A DNA stretch of 64,000 bases, taken from Burkholderiales bacterium (GTDB lineage: Bacteria; Pseudomonadota; Gammaproteobacteria; Burkholderiales; Casimicrobiaceae). The notes below the pieces were generated by a model that worked only from the letters and a program-made list of their open reading frames with translations, was not told where the DNA came from and ran no database searches. The DNA is taken from positions 88,809-152,808 of the forward strand of contig JADYZP010000044.1 of assembly GCA_020853025.1 (NCBI GenBank), written 5' to 3'. Both the position numbers and the translations under genes were made by a program. Positions 33,553 through 41,975 of this stretch are shown here, piece after piece. Every line of letters begins with the position of its first letter. The first letter of the stretch is position 1.

Positions 33553-35391
33553 ATGGACAACGCCACGCACATCAACGACTTCGTCGTCAAGTTCGCCAAC
33601 GTCAACGGTTCCGGCTCGGCGTCGGCCAACGGCCTTTTCGCCCGCGCGATCCTGCGTATGGGCGTGCCGGTCGCGGCGCGCAACATCTTTCCGTCGAACA
33701 TCCAGGGGCTGCCGACGTGGTACGAGGTGCGCGTCGTCGAGGACGGCTGGCGCGGTCGCCGCGGCGGCGTCGACCTGATGGTGGCGATGAACCCGCAGAC
33801 CTGGGAGAAGGACGTCGCCGAGGTCGATCCGGGAGGCTACCTGTTCCACGACTCGACCAAGGCGCTGCCGCCGTCGCGCTTTCGCGAAGACATCACGACC
33901 TTCGGCATGCCGCTGACGGCGATCTGCAACGCCGAATACAGCGATGCGCGGCAGCGGCAGTTGTTCAAGAACATCGTCTACCTGGGTGCGCTGTCGGCGC
34001 TGCTCAACATCGATCCCACCGAAGTCGATCGGCTCTTCGGCGAGCAATACAAGGGCAAGGAGACGCTGCTCGCGTCCAACCGCCGTGCCTTCGGTCTTGG
34101 TCGCGACTACGCGCTCGAGCATTTCCCCTGCCCGCTGCCGATCCGCGTCCAGCGCTGCGATCGTGTCGGCGACCGCATCTTCATCGACGGCAACAGCGCA
34201 GCCGCGCTGGGCTGCGTCTACGGCGGCGCCACCGTCGCCGCCTGGTATCCGATCACACCGTCGTCGTCGCTGGCCGAGACGTTCGCGAAGTACTGCCGGA
34301 GCTACCGGACCGATCCTGCGACCAAGCAAAAGCGCTACGCAATCCTGCAGGCGGAAGACGAGTTGGCGTCGATCGGCATGGTCATCGGCGCCGCCTGGAA
34401 CGGCGCACGCGCGTTCACCGCGACGTCGGGACCCGGGGTCTCGCTGATGCAGGAGTCGCTGGGGCTCGCCTATTTTGCCGAGATCCCGGTGGTGCTCTTC
34501 GACGTGCAGCGCGGCAGCCCGTCGACCGGCATGCCGACGCGCACGCAGCAGGCCGACCTTCTGTCCTGCGCCTACGCGTCGCACGGAGATACCAAACATG
34601 TGTTGTTGCTGCCCGAGGATCCGACCGAGTCCTTCGCCATGGCGGCGCAGTCCTTCGACCTGGCCGACCGGCTGCAGACGCCGATCTTCGTCATGCTCGA
34701 CCTCGACATCGGCATGCAGGACTGGCTGACCGCACCCTTCCGCTGGGACGAGATGCACCGGATGGACCGAGGCAAGGTAATGACCGCAGCCGACCTCGAC
34801 GCCGGACGCGATTTCGGCCGCTACCTGGACGTTGACGGCGACGGCATTCCCTACCGCACGTATCCGGGCACGCATCCGACCAAGGGCAGTTATTTCACCC
34901 GTGGGTCGACCAAGGACCGTTACGCGCGCTACACCGAGGAAGGGGTCGCCTACGTCGACAACATGCAGCGGCTGCTGCGCAAGTTCGAGACGGCGAAGAG
35001 CCTGGTTCCGCAGCCGGTGATCACCAAGGCCGCCAAGCGGACCAAGAGCGGCGTGATCTGGTTCGGCTCGACCGGTGCGGCAATGGCCGAGTCGCTGGCA
35101 TTGCTGGAACAAGACGGCATCCACCTGGACCGGATGCGGCTGCGCGCGTTTCCCTTTGCCGACGCTGTCGGCGCGTTCATCGCCGCGCACGACCGCGTGT
35201 TCGTCGTCGAGCAGAACCGCGACGCGCAGATGAAGGCGCTGCTGGTCAACGAGTGCGGGATCGATCCGTCGCGGCTGATTTCGGTCCTCCACTACGACGG
35301 CACGCCGATCACCGCGCGCTTCCTCGTCCGCGAGATCGCCGAAAAGGCGCACCTGTTCAACGTCACGCCGCTGCGCAAGGTCGCCCCCTGA
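33553..35391 (+). CDS. korA: 2-oxoacid:ferredoxin oxidoreductase, fused gamma-alpha subunit
   Basis: A 612-residue fusion: gamma domain at about 10-195 (VVKFANVNGSGSASANGLFARAIL) and alpha domain from about 215 on (YGGATVAAWYPITPSSSLAE, TSGPGVSLMQESLGLAYFAEIPVV). The fused layout is typical of 2-oxoglutarate or 2-oxoacid oxidoreductases that use ferredoxin. It follows the KorC-like gene by 12 bp and precedes the beta subunit, all co-directional. Probable substrate 2-oxoglutarate, as in Thauera Kor; a related 2-oxoacid is possible. The stop is followed by a heptamer repeat array. Confidence 0.87.
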   Translation: MDNATHINDFVVKFANVNGSGSASANGLFARAILRMGVPVAARNIFPSNIQGLPTWYEVRVVEDGWRGRRGGVDLMVAMNPQTWEKDVAEVDPGGYLFHDSTKALPPSRFREDITTFGMPLTAICNAEYSDARQRQLFKNIVYLGALSALLNIDPTEVDRLFGEQYKGKETLLASNRRAFGLGRDYALEHFPCPLPIRVQRCDRVGDRIFIDGNSAAALGCVYGGATVAAWYPITPSSSLAETFAKYCRSYRTDPATKQKRYAILQAEDELASIGMVIGAAWNGARAFTATSGPGVSLMQESLGLAYFAEIPVVLFDVQRGSPSTGMPTRTQQADLLSCAYASHGDTKHVLLLPEDPTESFAMAAQSFDLADRLQTPIFVMLDLDIGMQDWLTAPFRWDEMHRMDRGKVMTAADLDAGRDFGRYLDVDGDGIPYRTYPGTHPTKGSYFTRGSTKDRYARYTEEGVAYVDNMQRLLRKFETAKSLVPQPVITKAAKRTKSGVIWFGSTGAAMAESLALLEQDGIHLDRMRLRAFPFADAVGAFIAAHDRVFVVEQNRDAQMKALLVNECGIDPSRLISVLHYDGTPITARFLVREIAEKAHLFNVTPLRKVAP

Positions 35392-35423
35392 CGCGCGCCG
35401 ATAGCTTACCTGCCACCTGATCT

Positions 35424-35503
35424 CCGATTCCCGATTCCCGAGTCCCGATTCCCGATTCCCGATTCCCGATTCCCGATTCCCGATTCCCGATTCCCGATTC
35501 CCG
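35424..35503 (+). repeat. 11-copy heptanucleotide tandem repeat (CCGATTC)n
   Basis: Eleven 7-bp units CCGATTC, ten identical and one CCGAGTC (third), run from 35424 to 35500, ending with CCG to 35503; AAA and the korB ATG (35507) follow. Unit length is not a multiple of three, but the array is not within any gene here, so slippage would change spacing and not the frame. No ribosome-binding site is visible between it and the ATG. Similar arrays occur between genes in Xanthomonadaceae and relatives. Confidence 0.97.
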
Positions 35504-35506
35504 AAA

Positions 35507-36562
35507 ATGACCTACCTCGCCAAGCCGAAGCTCCGCCATCCCTCGCTGCCGAAGAACGCGCTCGGCTACACGCACCGCGACTACGAGGGCGCGATCTCGA
35601 CGCTGTGCGCCGGTTGCGGGCACGATTCGATCTCGGCCGCGATCATCCAGGCATTTTTCGAGATGGACGTGCACCCGCACCGAGTGGCCAAGCTGTCGGG
35701 TATCGGCTGCTCGTCGAAGACGCCGACCTACTTTCTCGGCAACTCGCACGGTTTCAACAGCGTGCACGGACGGATGCCGTCGGTGCTCACCGGCGCCGCG
35801 CTCGCCAACCGCGACTTGATGTACCTCGGCGTGTCCGGCGACGGCGATTCGGCATCGATCGGGCTCGGGCAGTTCGCGCATGTCATGCGTCGTGGCGTCA
35901 ACATGCTCTACATCGTCGAGAACAACGGCGTCTACGGACTCACCAAGGGGCAGTTCTCGGCGACCGCCGACAAGGGCAGCAAGAGCAAGCGCGGCGCGAT
36001 CAACAGCGACGAGCCGATCGACCTCGCGATGCTCGCGATGACGCTGGGCGCAACCTTCGTCGCGCGCGGCTTCTCGGGCGACAAGGAACAGCTGATCCCG
36101 CTGATCAAGGCGGCGGTTGCGCACCACGGCGCGGCGTTCATCGACGTCCTGAGTCCCTGCGTCGCGTTCAACAACCACCCCGGCTCGACCAAGAGCTACG
36201 ACTTCGTACGCGAGCACAACGAGTCGGTCAACCGCCTCGATTTCATCCCTGCGCGCGCGGAGATCACGACGAGCTACAAGCCGGGCGAAGTGCGCAGCAT
36301 CGTGCTGCACGACGGCGGCAGCATTCGCCTGCGCAAGGTCGACGAGACTTACGATCCAGCGGATCGCGCGGCGGCGATCGGCTACATCGAGGCGCGCCGC
36401 GAGGCCGGCGAGGTGGTGACCGGTTTGCTGTACCTGCATGCCGACAGCACCGACATGCACGACGCGCTCGACACCGTCGCCCTGCCGCTCAACTCGCTGG
36501 TGGACGCCGACCTCGTGCCCGGGAACGCGGCGCTGGCGGAGGTCAACGCCAGCCTGCGCTGA
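35507..36562 (+). CDS. korB: 2-oxoacid:ferredoxin oxidoreductase, beta subunit
   Basis: A 351-residue TPP-binding subunit. TLCAGCGHDSISAAI is the conserved Cys segment; SGDGDSASIGLGQFAHVMRRGVNMLYIVENNGVYGLTKGQ is the thiamine-diphosphate motif (GDGD...N). The start 35507 lies four bases after the repeat array with no Shine-Dalgarno sequence, so translation may depend on the upstream spacing or coupling. With the KorA-like and KorC-like genes it makes a complete 2-oxoacid oxidoreductase, probably for 2-oxoglutarate. Confidence 0.9.
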   Translation: MTYLAKPKLRHPSLPKNALGYTHRDYEGAISTLCAGCGHDSISAAIIQAFFEMDVHPHRVAKLSGIGCSSKTPTYFLGNSHGFNSVHGRMPSVLTGAALANRDLMYLGVSGDGDSASIGLGQFAHVMRRGVNMLYIVENNGVYGLTKGQFSATADKGSKSKRGAINSDEPIDLAMLAMTLGATFVARGFSGDKEQLIPLIKAAVAHHGAAFIDVLSPCVAFNNHPGSTKSYDFVREHNESVNRLDFIPARAEITTSYKPGEVRSIVLHDGGSIRLRKVDETYDPADRAAAIGYIEARREAGEVVTGLLYLHADSTDMHDALDTVALPLNSLVDADLVPGNAALAEVNASLR

Positions 36563-36648
36563 ACCGCGACGGGATCCGGCGGGAACAGCGGTAGTCGAAT
36601 CCGCGCATCGTAGCGCCTGCAGCGCCGGTGGGGAAAGGATCCGACGAA

Positions 36649-36663
36649 CCGCCGCTCGGGCGG
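36649..36663. other. hairpin CCGCC-GCTCG-GGCGG after korB
   Basis: A 5-bp GC-rich stem inside a wider inverted repeat GGATCCG (36637-36643) / CGGATCC (36661-36667), in the 173-bp gap between korB and the AsmA-like gene. No T-run follows. It could be a Rho-independent-like end of the kor operon, or chance. Confidence 0.3.
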
Positions 36664-36722
36664 ATCCACCAGCCGTTGGCCGGCGACGAACCGGGAGCAG
36701 GAGCATCGCCGATCGCCGCGCG

Positions 36723-36728
36723 TAGAAT
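36723..36728 (+). promoter_or_regulatory. -10-like TAGAAT close to the start codon
   Basis: TAGAAT lies seven bases before the ATG at 36736, leaving little or no room for a leader. The same arrangement occurs before crcB, suggesting leaderless transcripts. No -35 consensus was recognised. Confidence 0.4.
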
Positions 36729-36735
36729 TGGTCGC

Positions 36736-38706
36736 ATGCGTATCGCGTGGAGAATCCTGGCAGGCGCGCTGGTACTGGTCGCCGTATTGCTGGTCGGCGT
36801 TGTCGTCGTGCTGTCGACCGTCGACGTCGACACGCTGATCGGACCCGTGAAGGAGCGGGTCAAGGCCGCGACCGGTCGCGAGCTGCAGGTGCGCAGCGGT
36901 GCGCGCCTCACGCTTTCATTGCAGCCCAGGCTTGTGCTCAACGACGTGGCGCTCGGCAACGCACGGTGGGGCCACGAGAAGGAGATGATCAGCGCGCAGC
37001 GCGTCGAACTCGAGATGGCGCTGCTGCCGCTGCTGTCGCGGCGCTTCGAGCTGATCGAGCTGGTGCTGGTCCGACCCGTCATCGCGCTCGAGACGAATGC
37101 GCAAGGGGAAGGGAACTGGTCGCTCGCGCCCGGCGCTCCGACAACGTCGGAGGCGAGCGCAGGTGCAGCTGCCGCGTCGAACGCCGGTTCTTTTTTCGCC
37201 GCCGGCAACGTCGTCGTGACCGACGGCATGCTCAGCTATCGCGATGGGGCGAGCGGCAGACTGACGCGGGTCGCGATCGACCGGATGTTCGTGCGCGCGC
37301 GCAATCCGTCGACGCCGATCGTCGCCGAGTTTCGCGGCAGGATCGACGATGTTCCGGTTTCGCTCGAAGGGACCTTCGGCCCGGCCGAGGCGCTGCTGCG
37401 ACAGCAGTGGCCGTATCCGGTCAGCCTGCACGGCGAAGTCGCCGGGCAGAAGGCGGCGCTGACGGCGAAGATCACGCCGGCGCAGCATCGCTACACGCTG
37501 GGCGACTTGAAGCTGGCACTCGGCGCCAACACGCTGACCGGCTCGTTCGCGGTGGTCACTGGCGGCGCGCGGCCGCAACTGGACTTCGATCTTTCGGGGC
37601 CGGAACTGGCGCTGCATGCGCTGCCGTTGCCGCTGCCGCTGCCGCGGTCGGAGGCGGTGCATCAAGCCGCCGCGGTGCCCGTAGCCAGGACGGGACACGC
37701 CTATCTCTTCCCCGACACGCCCCTCGATTTCGCGCCGCTTCGCGCGGTCGATGCGACCGGCAAGCTCGCCGTCGGCCGCCTGGCGCTTGCCAACGGGCGC
37801 AGCATCGAGAATCTGCGCGTGCAGGGCAGGCTCCACGGCGGAGCGCTCGACGTGCCCGATTTTTCGTTGTCGCTGTTCGGCGGCAGCGCCACCGGTGCCC
37901 TCGTACTCGACGCGAGCCGACCCGGCAGCGAGACGCTGACGGTGCGTGCGAAAGCGAAGGATCTGCAGCTCGAGGCGCTGCTCGCCGCGGTCGGCCAGCC
38001 GCGCGACGTGCGCGGCGGCAACACCGAAATCGACCTCGACTTGACGATGCGCGGCGCGTCGCTGCACGCGTGGGCGGCGTCGGCGAACGGCAGCGCCCGC
38101 GCGGTGGTCGGGCCGGCGACGCTGCCCAAATCGGTAGCCGAACCGTCGCCGGAACTCGGCCGACTGCTGCAGGCGATCAACCCGTTTCGCGCCACCGATG
38201 CGTCCACCGAGCTCCGGTGCGCGGTGTTGCGCCTGCCGTTGCACGGCGGTGTGGCAAAGGTCGACCGGTCGATCGCGATGGAAACGACGAAGGCGGGCGT
38301 GTCGGCGAGCGGCACGCTCGATTTTCGCAACGAGACTATGAATTTCACCTTCGCGCCAAGACTCCGCCAGGGCATTGCGATCGACGTGCCCTCGCTGGCA
38401 AACCTGGTGCGCGTCAGCGGATCCTTCGCGTCGCCCAAGGTCAGCGTCGACGCCGTCGAATCGGCCAAGGTGATTGCCAGCATCGGCGCTGCCATTAGCA
38501 CCGGCGGGTTGTCCGCCGTCGGGCAAACGCTGATCCAATGGGCGGACGACAACGGGCAGGGCTTGTGCGAAATTGCGCTGAAGGGCGCTTTCGCCGCGCC
38601 CGCATCGACGCCGACTCCCGCGCCCGCCGGGTCGGCCAGCCGCGGATCAGCCATTCCGCTGCCCGGGGACATCGGTCGCGCCCTTGGCAAGCTGCTCGGC
38701 AAATAG
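36736..38706 (+). CDS. AsmA family protein
   Basis: A 656-residue inner-membrane-anchored protein with one N-terminal helix (WRILAGALVLVAVLLVGVVVVL) and a long periplasmic region. The AsmA N-domain (about 30-300) has DVDTLIGPVKERVKAATGRELQ and MALLPLLSRRFELIELVLVRPVIALE; the C-terminal part (about 420-640) has the AsmA-2 pattern ending SGTLDFRNETMNFTFAPRLRQ and ASPKVSVDAV. These proteins act in lipid transport across the periplasm. An Ala/Pro-rich tail follows (about 625-650). A Pro-Leu tandem (LPLPLPLP) lies near residue 296. Start 36736 is the first reasonable ATG; longer readings overlap korB's 3' region. Confidence 0.87.
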   Translation: MRIAWRILAGALVLVAVLLVGVVVVLSTVDVDTLIGPVKERVKAATGRELQVRSGARLTLSLQPRLVLNDVALGNARWGHEKEMISAQRVELEMALLPLLSRRFELIELVLVRPVIALETNAQGEGNWSLAPGAPTTSEASAGAAAASNAGSFFAAGNVVVTDGMLSYRDGASGRLTRVAIDRMFVRARNPSTPIVAEFRGRIDDVPVSLEGTFGPAEALLRQQWPYPVSLHGEVAGQKAALTAKITPAQHRYTLGDLKLALGANTLTGSFAVVTGGARPQLDFDLSGPELALHALPLPLPLPRSEAVHQAAAVPVARTGHAYLFPDTPLDFAPLRAVDATGKLAVGRLALANGRSIENLRVQGRLHGGALDVPDFSLSLFGGSATGALVLDASRPGSETLTVRAKAKDLQLEALLAAVGQPRDVRGGNTEIDLDLTMRGASLHAWAASANGSARAVVGPATLPKSVAEPSPELGRLLQAINPFRATDASTELRCAVLRLPLHGGVAKVDRSIAMETTKAGVSASGTLDFRNETMNFTFAPRLRQGIAIDVPSLANLVRVSGSFASPKVSVDAVESAKVIASIGAAISTGGLSAVGQTLIQWADDNGQGLCEIALKGAFAAPASTPTPAPAGSASRGSAIPLPGDIGRALGKLLGK

Positions 38707-38805
38707 GTGACCGGCGGTCGGACGCGTTGCCGAACGTCGGATCCTTGATGCCGATCACGACTTTCCCCGTTCGCCGGCGGTTAGGATAGCGCGCCGGTAC
38801 CTCCG

Positions 38806-39180
38806 ATGAAACGCAAACTGCTCCGCTTCTACGCTCGCGTGGTGATTCTGGGCCTCGGCTTCGCCCAGTTCTCGCTTGCCGCTTACGCCTGTCCGCTGGA
38901 CACGGCAGCAGCAGCATCGGCGGCGGCGGCCCACGCCGATTGTGCCGACGAGAATGCGGCGCCGGTCGCCGGCGTGCTCTGCGAGGCGCACTGCCAGTCC
39001 TCTGCAGCGGTGCCCTCGAACGCGACTCCAGCGGTCGCGCTGCTACCGAACGCCACGCTGATGGCGCCCGTTCGCGACGCAGGCTTGCGCGTATCGCGTG
39101 TCGCCGGCCACCGCATCGACCTCGTCGCAATGGCCACGGCGCCGCCCGTGGCGATCCGCTTCTGCCGTCTCCTTCTCTGA
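38806..39180 (+). CDS. small exported protein before the cus operon
   Basis: A 124-residue protein with a signal peptide (MKRKLLRFYARVVILGLGFAQFSLAAYA) and a mature part holding Cys and His: CPLDTAAA, HADCADEN and LCEAHCQSS. Rich in Ala. Located 76 bp before a TolC-family gene of a CusCBA operon, it may bind metal or belong to the regulon. Not recognised by family. Confidence 0.65.
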   Translation: MKRKLLRFYARVVILGLGFAQFSLAAYACPLDTAAAASAAAAHADCADENAAPVAGVLCEAHCQSSAAVPSNATPAVALLPNATLMAPVRDAGLRVSRVAGHRIDLVAMATAPPVAIRFCRLLL

Positions 39181-39255
39181 CCGTCCCGTTTGCCTGCTGC
39201 GGCGCGGTGTAGCCCCGATGGGCGCCGCGCTCCTGTTTTCGCAAACGGAGGTCGC

Positions 39256-40572
39256 ATGGTCAGTCGCTGCATCCCTGCCCGGAGTTTCCGGGTCACGAGT
39301 CTTATCGTCGCACTGGCGTTGTCCGCGCTGGCGGCTCCGTCCGTCGCCGCCGAAGCCCCGCTGACGCTCGCCGAAGCGCAGCGGCGCGCGCTCGCCCGCT
39401 CGCAAATGCTGCCTGCCCAGGACGCCGCCGCCGCCGCCGCGCGAGAAATGGCCGTCGCGGCGGGTCAGCTGCCCGACCCGGTGCTGAAACTCGGCATCGA
39501 CAACGTTCCGGTGAACGGATCGGATGCATGGAGCCTGACGCAGGATTTCATGACCATGGGCCGCATCGGCGTGATGCAGGAATGGATCAACACCGACAAG
39601 CGCGACACACGCCGCGCGCGCTTCGAGCGCGAAGCGAGCCGGGCAGAGGTCGAGAAGGCGGCAGCGCAGGCAAACATCGCCAGGGACACCGCGCTTGCCT
39701 GGATCGATCGCTACTACGCCGAGGCGCTGGTAGCGCTGATCGGCGAGCAGATCGTGGAGGCCGGGCTCGAGGTCGACAGCGCGGAGTTTGCGTACCGGGG
39801 CGGGCGCGGATCGCAGGCCGACGTGTTTGCCGCGCGCGGAGCGAAGGCGGCGCTCACCGAGCGCATGAGCGAGGCTCGCCGGCGCGTGGCGACGGCGGTC
39901 ACGATGCTTGCGCGCTGGGTCGGTCAGGGTGCGGATGCGCCGCTCGCCGGCAGTCCGAAGTTCGAAACGGTGCCGCTTTCGCGCACTCACCTCGCAACGC
40001 AGCTCGCAGACCACCCGATGATCGCGCAGCTCACGCAGGCGCAGGCGGTCGCCGCCGCGGAAGCACAGGTGGCGCAGGCCAACCGCGATCCATCGTGGAG
40101 CTTCGAGATCGCCTACCAGCAGCGCAGTTCCGCGTACTCGAACATGATGTCCGTCGGCGTCAGCATTCCACTGCCGTGGGACCGCGCCAACCGGCAGGAT
40201 CGCGACGTCGCCGCGAAGCTCGCGTTGGTCGACCAGGCGCGCGCACTGCGCGAAGAGGCGCTGCGCGCGCATGTCGCCGAAGTGGCGGCCATGCTCGACG
40301 AATGGGACAACGGACGCGAGCGGCAGGCGCTCTACGCCGAATCGCTGCTGCCGCTTGCGCGCGACCGCACCGCCGCCGCCGTGGCGGCGTATCGCGGCGG
40401 CAAGAGCGCACTGGCCGAGGTCCTCGCCGCACGGCGCGGCGAACTCGACCTGCGCCGCGAAGCGCTGCTGCTCGAGCGCGAAACCGCAAGGCTGTGGGCG
40501 CAGCTCAATTTCCTCGACGTGACTTCGGGCACGCATGCCGCACTCGCGTCGGTCGCGAAGGACACACGATGA
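39256..40572 (+). CDS. TolC-family outer membrane efflux protein (CusC-like)
   Basis: A 438-residue outer-membrane channel subunit. A signal peptide ends near APSVAA; the body has the TolC coiled-coil repeats, including DPVLKLGIDNVPVNG and SFEIAYQQRSSAYSNMMSVGVSIPLPW. No lipobox Cys is visible, unlike E. coli CusC. Start 39256 fits the signal peptide; a longer reading overlaps the previous gene's end. Its stop overlaps the CusB-like start (ATGA), so the three efflux genes are coupled. Confidence 0.87.
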   Translation: MVSRCIPARSFRVTSLIVALALSALAAPSVAAEAPLTLAEAQRRALARSQMLPAQDAAAAAAREMAVAAGQLPDPVLKLGIDNVPVNGSDAWSLTQDFMTMGRIGVMQEWINTDKRDTRRARFEREASRAEVEKAAAQANIARDTALAWIDRYYAEALVALIGEQIVEAGLEVDSAEFAYRGGRGSQADVFAARGAKAALTERMSEARRRVATAVTMLARWVGQGADAPLAGSPKFETVPLSRTHLATQLADHPMIAQLTQAQAVAAAEAQVAQANRDPSWSFEIAYQQRSSAYSNMMSVGVSIPLPWDRANRQDRDVAAKLALVDQARALREEALRAHVAEVAAMLDEWDNGRERQALYAESLLPLARDRTAAAVAAYRGGKSALAEVLAARRGELDLRREALLLERETARLWAQLNFLDVTSGTHAALASVAKDTR

Positions 40573-41975
40573 AACCGACGACGCTGACGTTGATCGCATT
40601 GCCGCTGGTGGCCGCACTCGCCGCAGGCACGTACTGGCTGGGGCGCATGCAGGGCGAAAGCGCGCAGGCGCCGGCGAACACCCCCGAGGTCGCGCGCGTC
40701 ACCGGCATGCCGCAAAAGGCCGGCGATGTCGATGCGGCAACCGGCCGCAAGGTGCTCTACTGGCACGATCCGATGGTGCCCGGGCAGAAGTTCGACCGGC
40801 CGGGGAAATCGCCGTTCATGGACATGATGCTGGAGCCCGTCTATGCGGACAGCGGTGCCGACGAGGGCACCGTCACCATCAGCCCTCGCGTGCGGCAGAA
40901 CATTGGCGTGCGCACCGCCGAGGCCACGCGCGGACGTCTCGAATCGCCGCTGACGGCGGTGGGCACCGTTGCCTACAACGAGCGCGACCAGGCGCTGGTG
41001 CAGGCGCGCGCCAGCGGCTTTGTCGAAAAACTGCACGTGCGCGCAACGCTCGACGCGGTGCGCCGCGACCAGCCGCTGGTCGACATCTACGTCCCCGACT
41101 GGGTCGCCGCGCAGGAAGAATTCCTGGCCGTGCGGCGGCTTCGCGGTCCCGGCATCGAATCGCTGGTCGACGCCGCGAGGCAGCGGATGCGCCTGGCCGG
41201 AATGACCGACGCGCAGATCGAGCGTGTGGAGACGAGCGGTGCGTTGCAGCCACGACTGACGCTGGTCGCGCCGATTTCCGGTGTCGTCACCGAGCTGGCC
41301 GTGCGCGAAGGCATGACCGTTGCGATGGCTGCGCCGCTGTTCCGCATCAATGGTCTGTCGTCGGTGTGGATCAACGCTGAGGTGCCGGAATCGGCGGCGG
41401 TGCGCGTGCGCGCCGGAGCGCCGGTCGAAGTGCGCACGCCGGCCGCCCCCGGCGCCGTGCTCAAGGGCAAGGTCAGCGCCGTATTGCCGCAAGTCGACGC
41501 CGCGACGCGTACGATCAAGGCGCGCATCGAGGTAGGCAATCCGGGCGGGCAACTGGTGCCGGGGCTTTTCGCTGCGGTCGATTTCTTGCCGACTGGCGGC
41601 ACCGACGTCACGCTGGTTCCCTCCGAGGCGATCGTCGCCACCGGCAAGCGGACCGTCGTGTTCGTCGACGAGGGCGACGGCAGGTTCCGGCCGGTCGACG
41701 TCGACACCGGCATCGAAGGCAACGGCATGACCGAGGTTCGCCGGGGTCTGCAACCCGGTGACCGCGTCGTGGTCTCGGGTCAGTTCCTGATCGATTCCGA
41801 CGCCAGCCTCAAGGGGGTGACGACGCGATTGGCGGATCCCGCCGCAGGCGCCCCGACGCCCGCAATGAAGGCGCCGGCGGCGGCACCCACCGACGCGCAC
41901 GCGGGACACGCGCCGGCGGCGGTACCCGTCGATGCGCATGCCGGTCACGTGCCTGCAGCGAAGGCGCGGCCATGA
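40569..41975 (+). CDS. cusB: RND periplasmic adaptor with N-terminal metal-binding segment (CusB-like)
   Basis: A 468-residue membrane-fusion protein. An N-terminal anchor helix is followed by a heavy-metal-binding (HMBD) segment [29 protein letters not shown] (about 58-86), the usual Cu/Ag-binding region. The barrel-sandwich hybrid and beta-barrel follow ([44 protein letters not shown]). The tail is His/Ala-rich ([20 protein letters not shown]). Both ends overlap neighbours by 4 bp. Copper or silver export is the likely role; Co/Zn/Cd relatives look similar. Confidence 0.88.
   Translation: MKPTTLTLIALPLVAALAAGTYWLGRMQGESAQAPANTPEVARVTGMPQKAGDVDAATGRKVLYWHDPMVPGQKFDRPGKSPFMDMMLEPVYADSGADEGTVTISPRVRQNIGVRTAEATRGRLESPLTAVGTVAYNERDQALVQARASGFVEKLHVRATLDAVRRDQPLVDIYVPDWVAAQEEFLAVRRLRGPGIESLVDAARQRMRLAGMTDAQIERVETSGALQPRLTLVAPISGVVTELAVREGMTVAMAAPLFRINGLSSVWINAEVPESAAVRVRAGAPVEVRTPAAPGAVLKGKVSAVLPQVDAATRTIKARIEVGNPGGQLVPGLFAAVDFLPTGGTDVTLVPSEAIVATGKRTVVFVDEGDGRFRPVDVDTGIEGNGMTEVRRGLQPGDRVVVSGQFLIDSDASLKGVTTRLADPAAGAPTPAMKAPAAAPTDAHAGHAPAAVPVDAHAGHVPAAKARP

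Noticed and set aside
32551..35352. A 933-codon minus-strand frame opposite the kor genes
   Set aside because: A product of GC-rich codon bias; sense strand carries convincing KorC/KorA domains.
35397..35510. Repeat array as a CRISPR or as coding peptide (ESGIGNR repeats)
   Set aside because: Units are 7 bp with no spacers, and the reverse frame is a mere translation of the repeat.
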